Assembly: GCA_000961575.1 (NCBI GenBank)
Contig: LADP01000017.1
Span: 1-58,383, forward strand
Source of the DNA: Peptococcaceae bacterium BRH_c8a
Lineage (GTDB): Bacteria > Bacillota > Desulfotomaculia > Desulfotomaculales > Desulfallaceae
Length of the DNA: 58,383 nt
Direction of reading: 5' to 3'
Shown here: positions 46,161-55,695 of the stretch, piece after piece
Position numbering within the stretch: position 1 is the first letter of the stretch
Layout of the letters: every line of letters begins with the position of its first letter
Made by a program: the position numbers and the translations under genes
Notes under the pieces: generated by a model
What the model was told of the DNA's origin: nothing
Seen by the model: the letters and a program-made list of their open reading frames with translations, nothing else
Databases searched by the model: none

Positions 46161-47132
46161 TTGAAAGCCTATCTTGGCATCGATGTTGGTTCAGTGAGTA
46201 CCAATATAGCCGTGCAGAACGGGGCCGGGGAAATTATTGCCGGCCTTTACTTACGAACCCAAGGGCGACCAGTGGAAACAATCCAGGCCGGTCTAAAGGA
46301 AACAAGACGGATTTTGCCTGCGGATATCGAAATCTGCGGAGTGGGCACAACAGGAAGCGGTCGCTACCTGGCGGGAGTAATTGTTGGAGCTGACGTAATT
46401 AAAAACGAAATTACCGCCCATGCCGTCGCCGCCTCATATTATGTGCCGGATGTTAAGACCGTGCTGGAAATAGGCGGTCAGGATTCAAAGATGATCATCA
46501 TCCGGGATGGTATTGTCACCGACTTTGCTATGAACACCGTATGCGCCGCCGGAACGGGCTCTTTTCTAGACCAGCAGGCATCTCGCCTGGGCATTCCCAT
46601 CACCCAGTTCGGCACCTTGGCGCTGCAGTCTGCAAACGCAGTGCGCATTGCCGGCCGGTGCACTGTTTTTGCGGAATCTGACATGATTCACAAACAACAA
46701 ATGGGCCACTCATTAAAGGATATTGTAAATGGTCTATGCGAAGCCCTTGTACGTAACTACCTGAATAACGTAGGGAAAGGCAAGGAACTCTTGGCACCGG
46801 TTATTTTTCAGGGCGGCGTGGCCGCTAATGCCGGCATCAAAGCCGCTTTTGAGAGAGCTCTTAACCTGGAAATAGTTGTGACGCCGCATCACGATATTAT
46901 TGGTGCCATTGGTGCCGCATTGTTGGCCAAGGAAGAATTGGATATAATTAAAAAAACGACAGTTTTTAAGGGGTTCTCCATTACCGACCTGGCTTACCGC
47001 ACTGGCAGCTTTGAATGCGATGGCTGCCCCAACGCTTGTGAAATCGCTGAAATTTACGAAGAAGAACGGGTTATCGGACGTTGGGGGGCACGATGCCCCA
47101 AGTGGGATATCGTGGAGGATAACAATGAATGA
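46161..47132 (+). CDS. BadF/BadG/BcrA/BcrD-type ATPase (acyl-CoA dehydratase activase)
   Basis: 323 residues from TTG 46161. ASKHA-fold motifs: YLGIDVGSVSTNIAV, ICGVGTTGSGRYLAGV, VLEIGGQDSKMI, GGVAANAGIKAAF and IGAIGAALLA. Cys in NTVCAAGTGSFLDQ and GRCTVFAESDMIH match the two ligands of the [4Fe-4S] cluster bridging the HgdC dimer. A C-terminal extension has CDGCPNACEIAE and RCPKWD, extra cysteines not found in HgdC. The enzyme drives low-potential electrons with ATP into its partners, here probably the two upstream proteins. Confidence 0.92.
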   Translation: MKAYLGIDVGSVSTNIAVQNGAGEIIAGLYLRTQGRPVETIQAGLKETRRILPADIEICGVGTTGSGRYLAGVIVGADVIKNEITAHAVAASYYVPDVKTVLEIGGQDSKMIIIRDGIVTDFAMNTVCAAGTGSFLDQQASRLGIPITQFGTLALQSANAVRIAGRCTVFAESDMIHKQQMGHSLKDIVNGLCEALVRNYLNNVGKGKELLAPVIFQGGVAANAGIKAAFERALNLEIVVTPHHDIIGAIGAALLAKEELDIIKKTTVFKGFSITDLAYRTGSFECDGCPNACEIAEIYEEERVIGRWGARCPKWDIVEDNNE

Positions 47133-47334
47133 AAATGATCTTAGAATACTAGCCACCTTTGCGAACGTTACAATTATATGTGTAATGTTAGGTTCGGGAA
47201 CCTGGGTGGCCCTTGATGCCCGCAAAAAGGGGCGTACCGCCGCTGAAATAGTATCGTGGTTTTTTTTCGCTACCATGTTCATTTTAATCGGACCATTGCT
47301 TTACGTCTTGTTCAGGAACAAGTTTTATAAATAA
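47125..47334 (+). CDS. Small two-helix membrane protein
   Basis: 69 residues from ATG 47125 with GTGGAGG, overlapping the activase stop by 8 bp. Helices about 8-26 (ATFANVTIICVMLGSGTWV) and 42-62 (VSWFFFATMFILIGPLLYVL). No family recognised. Tight coupling suggests cotranscription with the activase genes. Confidence 0.72.
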   Translation: MNENDLRILATFANVTIICVMLGSGTWVALDARKKGRTAAEIVSWFFFATMFILIGPLLYVLFRNKFYK

Positions 47335-47336
47335 TT

Positions 47337-47360
47337 CCGTCGGTAATCCGGCGGTTTTTT
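47337..47360 (+). terminator. Terminator of the activase cluster
   Basis: CCGTCGG/CCGGCGG stem with TAAT loop (one G-U pair) followed by TTTTTT. Confidence 0.85.
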
Positions 47361-47557
47361 GTATTAAATGTAAATGTCTACAATGGTTCTACTCTGTCAA
47401 CTATATGATACAAATTGCCCAAATATTCAGCCGGTAAACCCACCCCTAACAAAGGCATATTTTTTGCATATTATTAAGAATTAAATAAGGAATTAAAAAT
47501 TATTCTTGCACAATTATTGCAAACATTGAACCCATTTCGCAGCAGGGAGGTGTAACA

Positions 47558-48097
47558 ATGTCCCGCAAACGGATAGATAAAGGCCTGGTGCAGATTTATA
47601 CCGGTAACGGCAAAGGCAAGACAACGGCGTCTTTGGGCCTGGCACTGCGTGCCATGGGGCACGGCTACAAGGTATTTATGCTTCAATTTATGAAAGGCAG
47701 CAAGGAGTATGGTGAATTACAGGCAGCTGAAAAATATCTGCCAAACCTAATCATCGTACAAAGCGGCCTGGAAACCTTCGTTAGCAAAGAAAACCCGTCC
47801 CAGGCGGATATCGAACTGGCCAGGCAGGGCCTGGAAACGGCAAAAAAAGTAATCACAGAAGGCCATTACGACGTGGTTATCCTAGACGAAATAAATGTTG
47901 CTTTGGACTTCAACTTGATTGACCTGGACGAAGTAATTGAAATGGTTAAAAACAAACCGGAGCGCTTGGAACTTATTCTGACGGGCCGCTACGTTCCCAG
48001 TAAACTGGCTGAATACGCCGACCTAATCAGCGAAGTATCACTGGTCAAACATCCTTATTATAAGGGGGTACCCGCCAGAAAAGGAATAGAATTCTAA
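47558..48097 (+). CDS. cobO: Cob(I)alamin adenosyltransferase, CobO type
   Basis: 179 residues with AGGGAGGTG before the ATG. P-loop IYTGNGKGKTTASLGLALRA, MLQFMKGSKEYGEL and DVVILDEINVAL are diagnostic. It makes adenosylcobalamin from cob(I)alamin and ATP, the cofactor of the mutase encoded 1 kb downstream. A cobalamin riboswitch is not visible upstream. Confidence 0.95.
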   Translation: MSRKRIDKGLVQIYTGNGKGKTTASLGLALRAMGHGYKVFMLQFMKGSKEYGELQAAEKYLPNLIIVQSGLETFVSKENPSQADIELARQGLETAKKVITEGHYDVVILDEINVALDFNLIDLDEVIEMVKNKPERLELILTGRYVPSKLAEYADLISEVSLVKHPYYKGVPARKGIEF

Positions 48098-48134
48098 TGC
48101 CATTTTTAATGAGTTAATGAAGCGGGGTGAATAA

Positions 48135-49100
48135 ATGTTACAAGTAAGCAAACTCCTTGAGGGGGATAAACGCACAGCAGCCAAAATGATCACCCTGATT
48201 GAAAACGATGGTGAAGGCAAACAGCAACTGCTTAGTGAAATATATCCCCATACCGGTCGCGCTCACGTGATCGGCGTTACAGGTTCGCCGGGGGCGGGCA
48301 AGAGTTCGCTTACAGATGAACTAATCAAACGAGCCCGGGGCGACAACCGCAAAGTTGGCGTAATCGCCGTGGATCCTACCTCTCCCATTTCCGGCGGTGC
48401 ACTTTTAGGCGACCGGATTCGCATGCAGGAGCATGCCCTGGATAAAGGCGTGTTTATCCGCAGCATGGGTACCAGAGGCTCACTAGGGGGGCTGGCCCGG
48501 GCCACCAGGGATGTAGTTAAGGTATTGGATGCTTACGGGTGTGAAATCATCATCGTGGAAACTGTCGGGGTTGGTCAAAGTGAGCTTGATATCATGCACT
48601 ACGCCGATACCACGCTGGTGGTTCTAACACCGGGTGCCGGCGACCACATCCAAACCATCAAGGCCGGGATTATGGAAATAGCCGATATCTTCGTCATCAA
48701 CAAGTGCGACCTTGGCAACACCAAAAAAATGATGATCGATATAGCGCAGATGCTGGACATGAGCCCCCGTTTCGACGGGCGTTGGCGCCCTCCGGTAGCG
48801 GAAACCAGCGTAAAAAATAACACCGGCATCGAAGAATTATGGTCACTCATCGGCCAGCACCTGGAATATACCCAAAAAAGCGGCGAACTGGATCAGTCGG
48901 TGCGTAATCGACTAAGCATGGAAGTGGTGGAAATGGCCGAGGAAGAAGTGCGTCGCCTGCTCTGGGAACAGTTCAACAAAAACGGGAGTATGGACGATTT
49001 GCTTGATAAACTGGCTCAAAGAGAAGCCGACCCTTATAACGAAGCACGCAAGTTGGTACAAAACTTTATCTGCCAAATACCAAATGGAAAGGAGCTTTGA
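48135..49100 (+). CDS. meaB: MeaB/ArgK-type GTPase, mutase chaperone
   Basis: 321 residues. P-loop GVTGSPGAGKSSLTDELIKR, DPTSPISGGALLGDRIRM, ETVGVGQSELDIMHYADT and NKCDLGN show a G3E GTPase. MeaB gates transfer of adenosylcobalamin into methylmalonyl-CoA mutase and protects it from inactivation. It lies 37 bp after cobO and 3 bp before the large mutase subunit. Confidence 0.96.
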   Translation: MLQVSKLLEGDKRTAAKMITLIENDGEGKQQLLSEIYPHTGRAHVIGVTGSPGAGKSSLTDELIKRARGDNRKVGVIAVDPTSPISGGALLGDRIRMQEHALDKGVFIRSMGTRGSLGGLARATRDVVKVLDAYGCEIIIVETVGVGQSELDIMHYADTTLVVLTPGAGDHIQTIKAGIMEIADIFVINKCDLGNTKKMMIDIAQMLDMSPRFDGRWRPPVAETSVKNNTGIEELWSLIGQHLEYTQKSGELDQSVRNRLSMEVVEMAEEEVRRLLWEQFNKNGSMDDLLDKLAQREADPYNEARKLVQNFICQIPNGKEL

Positions 49101-49103
49101 TAA

Positions 49104-50768
49104 ATGACACAAAAAAAACTAGATGAAATCAAGGCCGCCGGAGAAAACTGGCGCGCTAAAAGAAGCAAATTGAAGGACCGGGACGCTCGGTTCGAAACAG
49201 TTTCCGCCCTGCCGGTAAACGATATTTATACCCCGGAGGATCTTGGTGCATTTGATTACATGAAAGACCTGGGGTTCCCGGGTGAATACCCATACACCAG
49301 GGGAGTTCAAAGCAATATGTACCGCGGGCGGTTGTGGACAATGCGCCAGTTTGCCGGATTCGGCACTGCCTCGGAATCTAATGAGCGCTACAAATTTCTG
49401 CTGGCTAGAGGCCAAACAGGCCTTAGTGTAGCTTTCGACATGCCTACCATTATGGGTTACGACAGTGATCACCCCCGCTCCCTGGGGGAAGTGGGACGCG
49501 TGGGGGTGGCTATTGACAGTCTGGCCGACATGGAAACGTTGTTCGACGGCATCCCGCTGGACAAAGTCAGCACCTCGATGACCACCAACGCACCGGCATC
49601 CATTCTGTGGTGTATGTATTTAGCCACCGGCGAAAAACAAGGTGTACCTTCTGATAAACTAACCGGTACCATCCAAAACGATATTTTAAAAGAATACATT
49701 GCTCAGAAATCGTGGATTTTCCCGCCGCATCCATCCATGCGTCTGATCACTGATATTTTTGCCTATGCCAACAAACACGTGCCCAAGTGGAACAGTGTCA
49801 GTATCAGCGGATATCACATCCGTGAAGCAGGTTCTACCGCTGTTCAGGAACTGGCCTTTACCCTGGCCGACGGTTTCGCCTACGTGGAAGCCGGTATTGA
49901 AGCGGGCCTTAATGTTGACGACTTCGCACCGCGGCTGTCGTTCTTCTTCAACTCGCATATCGACTTTTTTGAGGAAATTGCTAAATACCGGGCAGCCAGG
50001 CGCATTTGGGCGCGGCGGATGAAAGAAAAATACGGCGCCAAAAACCCCAAGTCGTGGATGCTGCGGTTCCACACCCAGACGGCCGGGTGCAGCTTAACCG
50101 CCCAGCAGCCTGAAAACAACATCGTCCGTACCGCTTACGAAGCAATGGCGGCAGTGCTGGGCGGCACCCAGTCGCTGCACACCAATTCCATGGACGAAGT
50201 GCTGGCACTACCCACCGAAAAATCAGTGCAGATTGCACTGCGCACCCAGCAAATTATCGCTTACGAAACCGGTGCCGCCAACGTCATCGACCCGTTAGCG
50301 GGCTCCTATTTCGTGGAGGCGCTTACCGATCAGATGGAAGCCGAAGCCGAAAAATATTTCGAGGAAATTGAGCGCCGGGGCGGTGTACTGGCGGCCATTG
50401 ACCAAAACTACTTCCAACAGGAAATCGCTGACGCCGCATACCAGTATCAGCGGGCTATTGATAAAAAAGAACGTTACCAGGTGGGCGTCAACGAATTCGT
50501 TGATACCAGTGAAGAACTGGACATTGATTTGCTGACCATTGACCCGGAAATTGAACGCAAGCAGGTGGAGAGTGTACAAAAACTGCGCCGCGAGCGGGAC
50601 AATAACAAAGTACAGGATACCCTGGACAGGTTGCGGGTAGCGGCCCGGGGTAGTGAAAACATGATTCCGTGTATTCTTGAATGTGTCCGGGCATACACCA
50701 CCCAAGGAGAGATAGTACAGGCGCTGCGTGAAATTTTTGGTGAATACAAAGAAAAACCAACATTTTAA
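49104..50768 (+). CDS. Methylmalonyl-CoA mutase, large (catalytic) subunit
   Basis: 554 residues, the TIM-barrel half without the B12-binding domain. Motifs [51 protein letters not shown] and [20 protein letters not shown]. The Tyr of NMY and the Arg of PSMR, which separate methylmalonyl- from isobutyryl-CoA mutases, are present. It interconverts methylmalonyl-CoA and succinyl-CoA. Its partner small subunit starts 21 bp later. Confidence 0.95.
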   Translation: MTQKKLDEIKAAGENWRAKRSKLKDRDARFETVSALPVNDIYTPEDLGAFDYMKDLGFPGEYPYTRGVQSNMYRGRLWTMRQFAGFGTASESNERYKFLLARGQTGLSVAFDMPTIMGYDSDHPRSLGEVGRVGVAIDSLADMETLFDGIPLDKVSTSMTTNAPASILWCMYLATGEKQGVPSDKLTGTIQNDILKEYIAQKSWIFPPHPSMRLITDIFAYANKHVPKWNSVSISGYHIREAGSTAVQELAFTLADGFAYVEAGIEAGLNVDDFAPRLSFFFNSHIDFFEEIAKYRAARRIWARRMKEKYGAKNPKSWMLRFHTQTAGCSLTAQQPENNIVRTAYEAMAAVLGGTQSLHTNSMDEVLALPTEKSVQIALRTQQIIAYETGAANVIDPLAGSYFVEALTDQMEAEAEKYFEEIERRGGVLAAIDQNYFQQEIADAAYQYQRAIDKKERYQVGVNEFVDTSEELDIDLLTIDPEIERKQVESVQKLRRERDNNKVQDTLDRLRVAARGSENMIPCILECVRAYTTQGEIVQALREIFGEYKEKPTF

Positions 50769-50789
50769 TAGATAAGGGAGGGCACGCCA

Positions 50790-51191
50790 ATGGCAAGAAA
50801 AATTAGGGTTCTGGTAGCAAAGCCCGGGCTCGACGGCCATGACCGCGGCGCCAGGGTAATTGCCCGGGGATTGCGGGACGCCGGGATGGAAGTAGTTTAT
50901 ACCGGACTGCACCAAACTCCGGAACAAATAGTGGAAGCTGCTATTCAGGAAGATGTCGACGTGGTGGGATTGTCTATACTAAGCGGTGCGCACATGACAC
51001 TATTCCCCAGAATATATGATTTATTAAAAGAAAACGGAGCCGAAGATATAATGGTTATGGGGGGCGGCACCATTCCCGAGGCTGACGTTAAGGCGCTAAT
51101 AGAAGGTGGCTGGGCCGCCCAAATATTCACCCCGGGGGCCACGCTGGAAAGCATAGTGGACTGGATTAACACTAACGTAAATCTCAATTAA
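50790..51191 (+). CDS. Methylmalonyl-CoA mutase, small (B12-binding) subunit
   Basis: 133 residues with the cobalamin motif [18 protein letters not shown] (DxHxxG), then [12 protein letters not shown] and [12 protein letters not shown]. His of DGHDRG replaces the lower ligand of adenosylcobalamin. Last gene of cobO-meaB-mutase. Confidence 0.96.
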   Translation: MARKIRVLVAKPGLDGHDRGARVIARGLRDAGMEVVYTGLHQTPEQIVEAAIQEDVDVVGLSILSGAHMTLFPRIYDLLKENGAEDIMVMGGGTIPEADVKALIEGGWAAQIFTPGATLESIVDWINTNVNLN

Positions 51192-51209
51192 CCAGAAACA
51201 AAATACTTA

Positions 51210-51246
51210 CCGCCTGGTTAACCCGGGCGGTTTTTGTTTTTTTTAA
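51210..51246. terminator. Terminator between mutase and desulfurase genes
   Basis: CCGCC and GGCGG in a hairpin followed by TTTTTGTTTTTTTT on the plus strand; it overlaps the 3' end of the minus-strand desulfurase gene. Confidence 0.8.
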
Positions 51247-52415
51247 CAACTGCAGCCGCCTGTTATTTCAGCCAGATCGCGTCCCCGGATATCTCTAAGG
51301 CACTGCAGGGCAAAGTCCACCTCGCTTGCAGTGTTGAAGTAGGAAAAGCTAAATCGCACCAGTTTTTTCTCCAATGTACCTAATGTACGGTGAGCGTCGG
51401 GGGCGCAGTGTAATCCGGCCCGGCAGGCAATGTTGTACCATTTGTCCAGGGCACCACCCACGGCCCCGGTATCCTGGCCTTCAAGCAGAAACGACACCAC
51501 CGGTGCCCGCTCCGCTTCCGCGCCGGGCCCATAAAGTTTAACGCCGGGCATTCTACCGGCACTTTCAATGAACCGGCGGGTCAGACCCAGCTCATGTTCC
51601 CTGATGGTATTGATGCCGGTTTGGCTAATAAACTCCAGTCCCGCACCAAGCCCGGCAATACCGGGTGAATTTAAAGTACCGCTTTCATACTTCTCCGGCA
51701 GCACCTCGGGTTGACCCGGATCTGTGGAATGGCTTCCAGTCCCCCCTTCTCGAAAAGGACGCACTTGGGCCCGTTCCCCCACATACAAAATGCCGGTACC
51801 CGGTGGGCCCATCAGCCCTTTATGCCCCGGTAAGGCCAGCAGGTCAATATTCATATCCTGCACGTCGATATCCAAAACACCGGCACTTTGCGCGGCGTCT
51901 ACGATAAATATAAGCCCTTTTTGCCGGGCCAGGGCACCAATCTCCCGCACCGGCATCACTGTGCCGGTAACATTGGAAGCGTGGGTAATGACAATTATTC
52001 TGGTATTAATCCGGATCGCTTTTTCAATCTTACGGGGATTAAGCGAACCGTCCTCTGCGCATGGCACTTTGGTGACGCTAATTACCCTGCGCAACCCGTA
52101 TAACGGCCTGGTAACCGAGTTATGCTCCATAGAAGTGGTAATCACATGGTCACCCGGTTTGATAGAGCCTTTAATGGCCATGTTCAAAGCATCGGTGGCA
52201 TTAAGAGTAAATATGACCCTGTCCCGATCCGGGATGTTAAACAAGCGGGCTATGGCATTACGGGTTTTATCCACCACTTGACCTGCTTCCAGAGACATCC
52301 GGTGCCCGGAACGGCCGGGGTTGGCCCCCTTGTCATCCAGACAACAGCGCATGGCATCCGTCACCCCCGGTGGCTTGGGCCAGGTGGTGGCGGCATTATC
52401 GAAATAAATCAACAT
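51243..52415 (-). CDS. Cysteine desulfurase-like class V aminotransferase
   Basis: 390 residues from ATG 52415 with CGGAGGTG. PLP motifs: MEHNSVTRPLYGLR, IVDAAQSAGVLDIDVQD, the PLP Lys in LPGHKGLMGPPGTG and the catalytic Cys in RAGLHCAPDAHRTLGT. The C-terminus GGCSC is typical of this single-gene desulfurase family of clostridia. It would mobilise sulfur from cysteine for cofactors or selenium. No SUF or ISC genes are adjacent. Confidence 0.88.
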   Translation of the reverse strand: MLIYFDNAATTWPKPPGVTDAMRCCLDDKGANPGRSGHRMSLEAGQVVDKTRNAIARLFNIPDRDRVIFTLNATDALNMAIKGSIKPGDHVITTSMEHNSVTRPLYGLRRVISVTKVPCAEDGSLNPRKIEKAIRINTRIIVITHASNVTGTVMPVREIGALARQKGLIFIVDAAQSAGVLDIDVQDMNIDLLALPGHKGLMGPPGTGILYVGERAQVRPFREGGTGSHSTDPGQPEVLPEKYESGTLNSPGIAGLGAGLEFISQTGINTIREHELGLTRRFIESAGRMPGVKLYGPGAEAERAPVVSFLLEGQDTGAVGGALDKWYNIACRAGLHCAPDAHRTLGTLEKKLVRFSFSYFNTASEVDFALQCLRDIRGRDLAEITGGCSC

Positions 52416-52558
52416 AAACACCTCCGGTAACCTATATTCTTTATCCAAACCGTGGTGTTATACTATAAAAAACAAAAATCGCTCGGCCTGTGTTTAATTC
52501 TTGGTGCGCGCCGGCGTGAAAACGTAAGATTGTGGATTTTTAGGGGGAGACGATTCGG

Positions 52559-53479
52559 TTGGAAGTTATCACCGCCAGAAACCTGGTTAAGGAGTATCAC
52601 GGCTTGCGGGCCGTGAACGACATTAGCTTTTCCGTCCACCGCCAGGAGTGTTTTGGTATCCTCGGCCCGAACGGAGCCGGCAAGACCTCGACGGTGCGGA
52701 TGATGTTCGGCTTCTCGCCCATCACCGCAGGTGCATTACATGTTCTGGGCTGGGACGTAACCCTTGATGCCAGAGAAATCAAGGCCCGGTTGGGTATCGT
52801 ACCGCAGGAGAACAACCTGGATCTGGACCTTAAGGTGCTGCAGAATCTCCTGGTCTACGCCAGTTTTTTCAATATTCCCGAACCCCAAGCCCGGGAGAGG
52901 GCCCTGGAACTGCTGGATTTTTTCGGACTCTCCGATAAACATGACGCCAAGGTGGACCACCTATCCGGCGGGATGAAGCGCCGCCTGACCATCGCCAGGG
53001 CCCTGATTAACAACCCCGAGATTATCATTCTGGATGAACCGACCACGGGGCTTGACCCTCAGGCCAGGCACACGGTCTGGCAGCGCCTGCGCCAGTTGCG
53101 CAGTCGAGGCGTGACTATTATTCTAACCACCCACTATCTGGAAGAGGCCGCCCAGCTTTGTGACCGGCTAATCATTATGGACCACGGGGACATTCTGGAC
53201 GAGGGTACTCCGGGCCTCCTGGTTGAGCGGCACGTCGGCGCCGAAGTGCTGGAGGTTGGTCAGGGTGCCGTTGCTGCGGACAACCTGCTTAAGCAGTTTC
53301 AAAATCAGATTAGGGGCCACTTGGTGGTAGGAGATAACCTGGTGCTTTACCCGCTTAACGGGCGGGAACTGCTGTCCCGACTGCAGGATCTGCCGCAGCA
53401 GTTTGACCACTACCTGCTCCGGCCGTCCACCCTGGAAGATGTCTTCCTGAAACTTACCGGAAGGGGGCTTACGGAATGA
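52559..53479 (+). CDS. ABC transporter ATP-binding protein (NodI/DrrA-like)
   Basis: 306 residues from TTG 52559, GGGGGAG upstream. Walker A GPNGAGKTSTVRMM, signature LSGGMKRRLTIARAL, Walker B IIILDEPTTGLDP and TTHYLEEAAQLCDR. The ~80-residue C-terminal extension is typical of drug- or lipo-oligosaccharide-export ATPases. Its stop overlaps the permease start by 4 bp. Confidence 0.93.
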   Translation: MEVITARNLVKEYHGLRAVNDISFSVHRQECFGILGPNGAGKTSTVRMMFGFSPITAGALHVLGWDVTLDAREIKARLGIVPQENNLDLDLKVLQNLLVYASFFNIPEPQARERALELLDFFGLSDKHDAKVDHLSGGMKRRLTIARALINNPEIIILDEPTTGLDPQARHTVWQRLRQLRSRGVTIILTTHYLEEAAQLCDRLIIMDHGDILDEGTPGLLVERHVGAEVLEVGQGAVAADNLLKQFQNQIRGHLVVGDNLVLYPLNGRELLSRLQDLPQQFDHYLLRPSTLEDVFLKLTGRGLTE

Positions 53480-54255
53480 GCAACCCTCTGCGGATGGACA
53501 TCTCCCCCCGGGTCGTCAAGGTCTTCCGGCGTCACCTAACCGTGTACCGCCGCAACTGGAAGGTCAGCCTGTCATTCAACTTCTTTGAGCCCCTGCTTTA
53601 CCTGGCAGCGCTGGGCTATGGCCTGGGCGTGTACGTACAGGCCATTGAGGGCCTTACCTTCATCCAGTTCATCGCTCCCGCCCTAATCGCTTCATCGGCC
53701 ATGTTTTCCAGTGCCTACGAATGCACCTACGGCACCTTCATCCGCATGGAATTCCAGAAGACCTTCCAGGCGATGGTGGCCACGCCGGTAAGTATGGACG
53801 AGGTATCGTTGGGTGAAATTCTGTGGGGATCCTTCAAGAGCTTCTTGTACGGCTCGGTGATCCTGTTCGTTATTTTAGTGCTGGGCCTGGTTGCCTCACC
53901 TTGGGCCCTGCTGGTGCCTGTAGTCCTCTTAGTAAGCGGACTGTTGTTTGCATCACTGTCCATGATTTGGATTGGGCTGGTACCGAATATCGACAGTTTT
54001 AACTATTACTTTTCGCTGGTCATTACACCGCTCTTCCTATTCTCCGGTGTGTTTTTTCCCTTGAGTGGCCTGCCGGCCATCGCCCAAACGCTGGCCTGGG
54101 CCAGTCCTCTGTATCACGTGGTGAACCTGACTCGTGGTCTCGTGTTGGGTAATGTGGGCATGCACCTGGTCTGGGACTTCGTGTGGTTGGTAGTGGTGGC
54201 AGCCGTGCTGATACCGATTGCTATTCACCTAATGCGGCGCCTGGTGATCAGGTAA
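53476..54255 (+). CDS. ABC-2 permease (NodJ-like)
   Basis: 259 residues with about six membrane segments and the ABC-2 signature region FFPLSGLPAIAQTLAWASPL, YHVVNLTRGLVLGNV. It overlaps the ATPase gene by 4 bp (ATGA), so both are made together. The NodIJ/DrrAB-like layout fits an exporter for a lipid- or drug-like molecule; the substrate is unknown. Confidence 0.9.
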   Translation: MSNPLRMDISPRVVKVFRRHLTVYRRNWKVSLSFNFFEPLLYLAALGYGLGVYVQAIEGLTFIQFIAPALIASSAMFSSAYECTYGTFIRMEFQKTFQAMVATPVSMDEVSLGEILWGSFKSFLYGSVILFVILVLGLVASPWALLVPVVLLVSGLLFASLSMIWIGLVPNIDSFNYYFSLVITPLFLFSGVFFPLSGLPAIAQTLAWASPLYHVVNLTRGLVLGNVGMHLVWDFVWLVVVAAVLIPIAIHLMRRLVIR

Positions 54256-54268
54256 ACACATAAGCTTT

Positions 54269-55426
54269 TTACCTGCCGCGCTTTTCAAGCAGACTGGCCA
54301 CTTTGACAACCTCTTCACCATAGCGGTCTTTTAATTGATCTAGGGCCTTAGTTATTTTTTCCTCTTTAACCTGTTGCTCATCAGGGAATAGTGTAATTAC
54401 TTGCTCCCTGGTTAACTTGCCACAGGTCACACCAATTAGCCTGACCGGAGGTTGGCAGTGTTTGTCCAACAAACGGTTTACCGTCGTATAAATGGCGCCG
54501 GTCAGGTTGGTCGGTTCAGGCAAACCTTCCGTTCGGGTCACCAGTTTGCGATCCGGGTACTTAATCTTAAGCGTTACGGAACCGCACTTTAGATTATCAC
54601 GGCGCAAACTGCGCCCCACCTTCTCGGTCAGCCGGCGCAGTGTTTGCCGCAGTATATCCATCTCCCGGACGTCCTTGGCAAAAGTAACCTCCTTGCCCAC
54701 CGACTTGGCCTCGCGGTGTGGTTCAACCGATCTGGTGTCCTCACCCCGGGCAAATTGGTAAAGTACGGTGCCATACTTTCCGAAACCCTCTTCCAAAAAG
54801 CTTTGTGACAGCTCCCTTAACTGACCAATGGTATAAACACCGATGCGTTTTAACTTATCCGCCGTCTTTAAGCCGGTACCCCACATCTTTTCTACCGGCA
54901 GCGGTGCAAGAAATTCCAGCACTTTCTCCTGCGGGATTACCGTGAACCCACCCGGTTTTTGGTAATCGGAAGCCAGCTTGGCAATAAACTTGTTGGGGCC
55001 GATACCCACCGAGGCGGATAATTGGAGCTCTTCTTTAATGCGCCGCTGGATTTCCGCTCCGATAAGCTCCGGCGGCCCAAACAGCTTTTCAGTGCCCCGC
55101 ACATCAAGAAACGCTTCATCCAATGAAACAGGTTCAACCAGCGGCGTATATGCATTAAAAATTGCCATTATGGCACTGGAAACTGCCTTATACTTTTGAT
55201 GGTTGGTTGGAACAATAACCAGCCCGGGGCATTGTTTAACGGCGGTGGCCATCGCCATAGCCGAATGCACACCGAACCGGCGCGCCTCGTATGAAGCGGC
55301 GGCCACCACACCCCTCTGTTCCGGCCTGCCGCCCACCGCTACCGGCCTGCCTTGCAGTTCCGGGTTGTCCCTCTGCTCCACAGAGGCGAAAAAAGCGTCC
55401 ATATCAACATGGATTATGTTAGCCAT
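54269..55426 (-). CDS. dinB: DNA polymerase IV
   Basis: 385 residues. Y-family motifs: IIHVDMDAFFASVEQRDNPE (catalytic Asp), VEPVSLDEAFLDVRGTEKLF (catalytic Asp-Glu), and LSASVGIGPNKFIAKLASDY. The C-terminal little-finger domain is complete. Error-prone lesion-bypass polymerase. It ends 14 bp from the convergent ABC permease gene. Confidence 0.95.
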   Translation of the reverse strand: MANIIHVDMDAFFASVEQRDNPELQGRPVAVGGRPEQRGVVAAASYEARRFGVHSAMAMATAVKQCPGLVIVPTNHQKYKAVSSAIMAIFNAYTPLVEPVSLDEAFLDVRGTEKLFGPPELIGAEIQRRIKEELQLSASVGIGPNKFIAKLASDYQKPGGFTVIPQEKVLEFLAPLPVEKMWGTGLKTADKLKRIGVYTIGQLRELSQSFLEEGFGKYGTVLYQFARGEDTRSVEPHREAKSVGKEVTFAKDVREMDILRQTLRRLTEKVGRSLRRDNLKCGSVTLKIKYPDRKLVTRTEGLPEPTNLTGAIYTTVNRLLDKHCQPPVRLIGVTCGKLTREQVITLFPDEQQVKEEKITKALDQLKDRYGEEVVKVASLLEKRGR

Positions 55427-55640
55427 ACTAATCCAATCCCCACACTTTTTTAGTTACAAACGGCACGGCTACAGGCATTGGTTAAATTCTTGCTATGTAT
55501 AATATTCGCTTTGTTTTCGTTTGTTTTGGATATTCTAGTGTGCAGTAAATATAAATTGCTTCGTCTGTGAGTAGTTGTCACATTTGGGTATACGTGTTTA
55601 TATATATATTATATTTATATATTATATTTTATTATTTTTT

Positions 55641-55695
55641 AGTTTAGTTTAGTTTAGTTTAGTTTAGTTTAGTTTAGTTTAGTTTAGTTTAGTTT
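55641..55695. repeat. AGTTT microsatellite, 11 perfect copies
   Basis: Uninterrupted AGTTT tandem repeat between AT-rich DNA (55427-55640, no gene seen) and the following minus-strand ORF, whose stop codon lies inside the array. Confidence 0.95.

Noticed and set aside
47361-47557. A cobalamin riboswitch before cobO
   Set aside because: No B12-box-like conserved block could be found in this leader.
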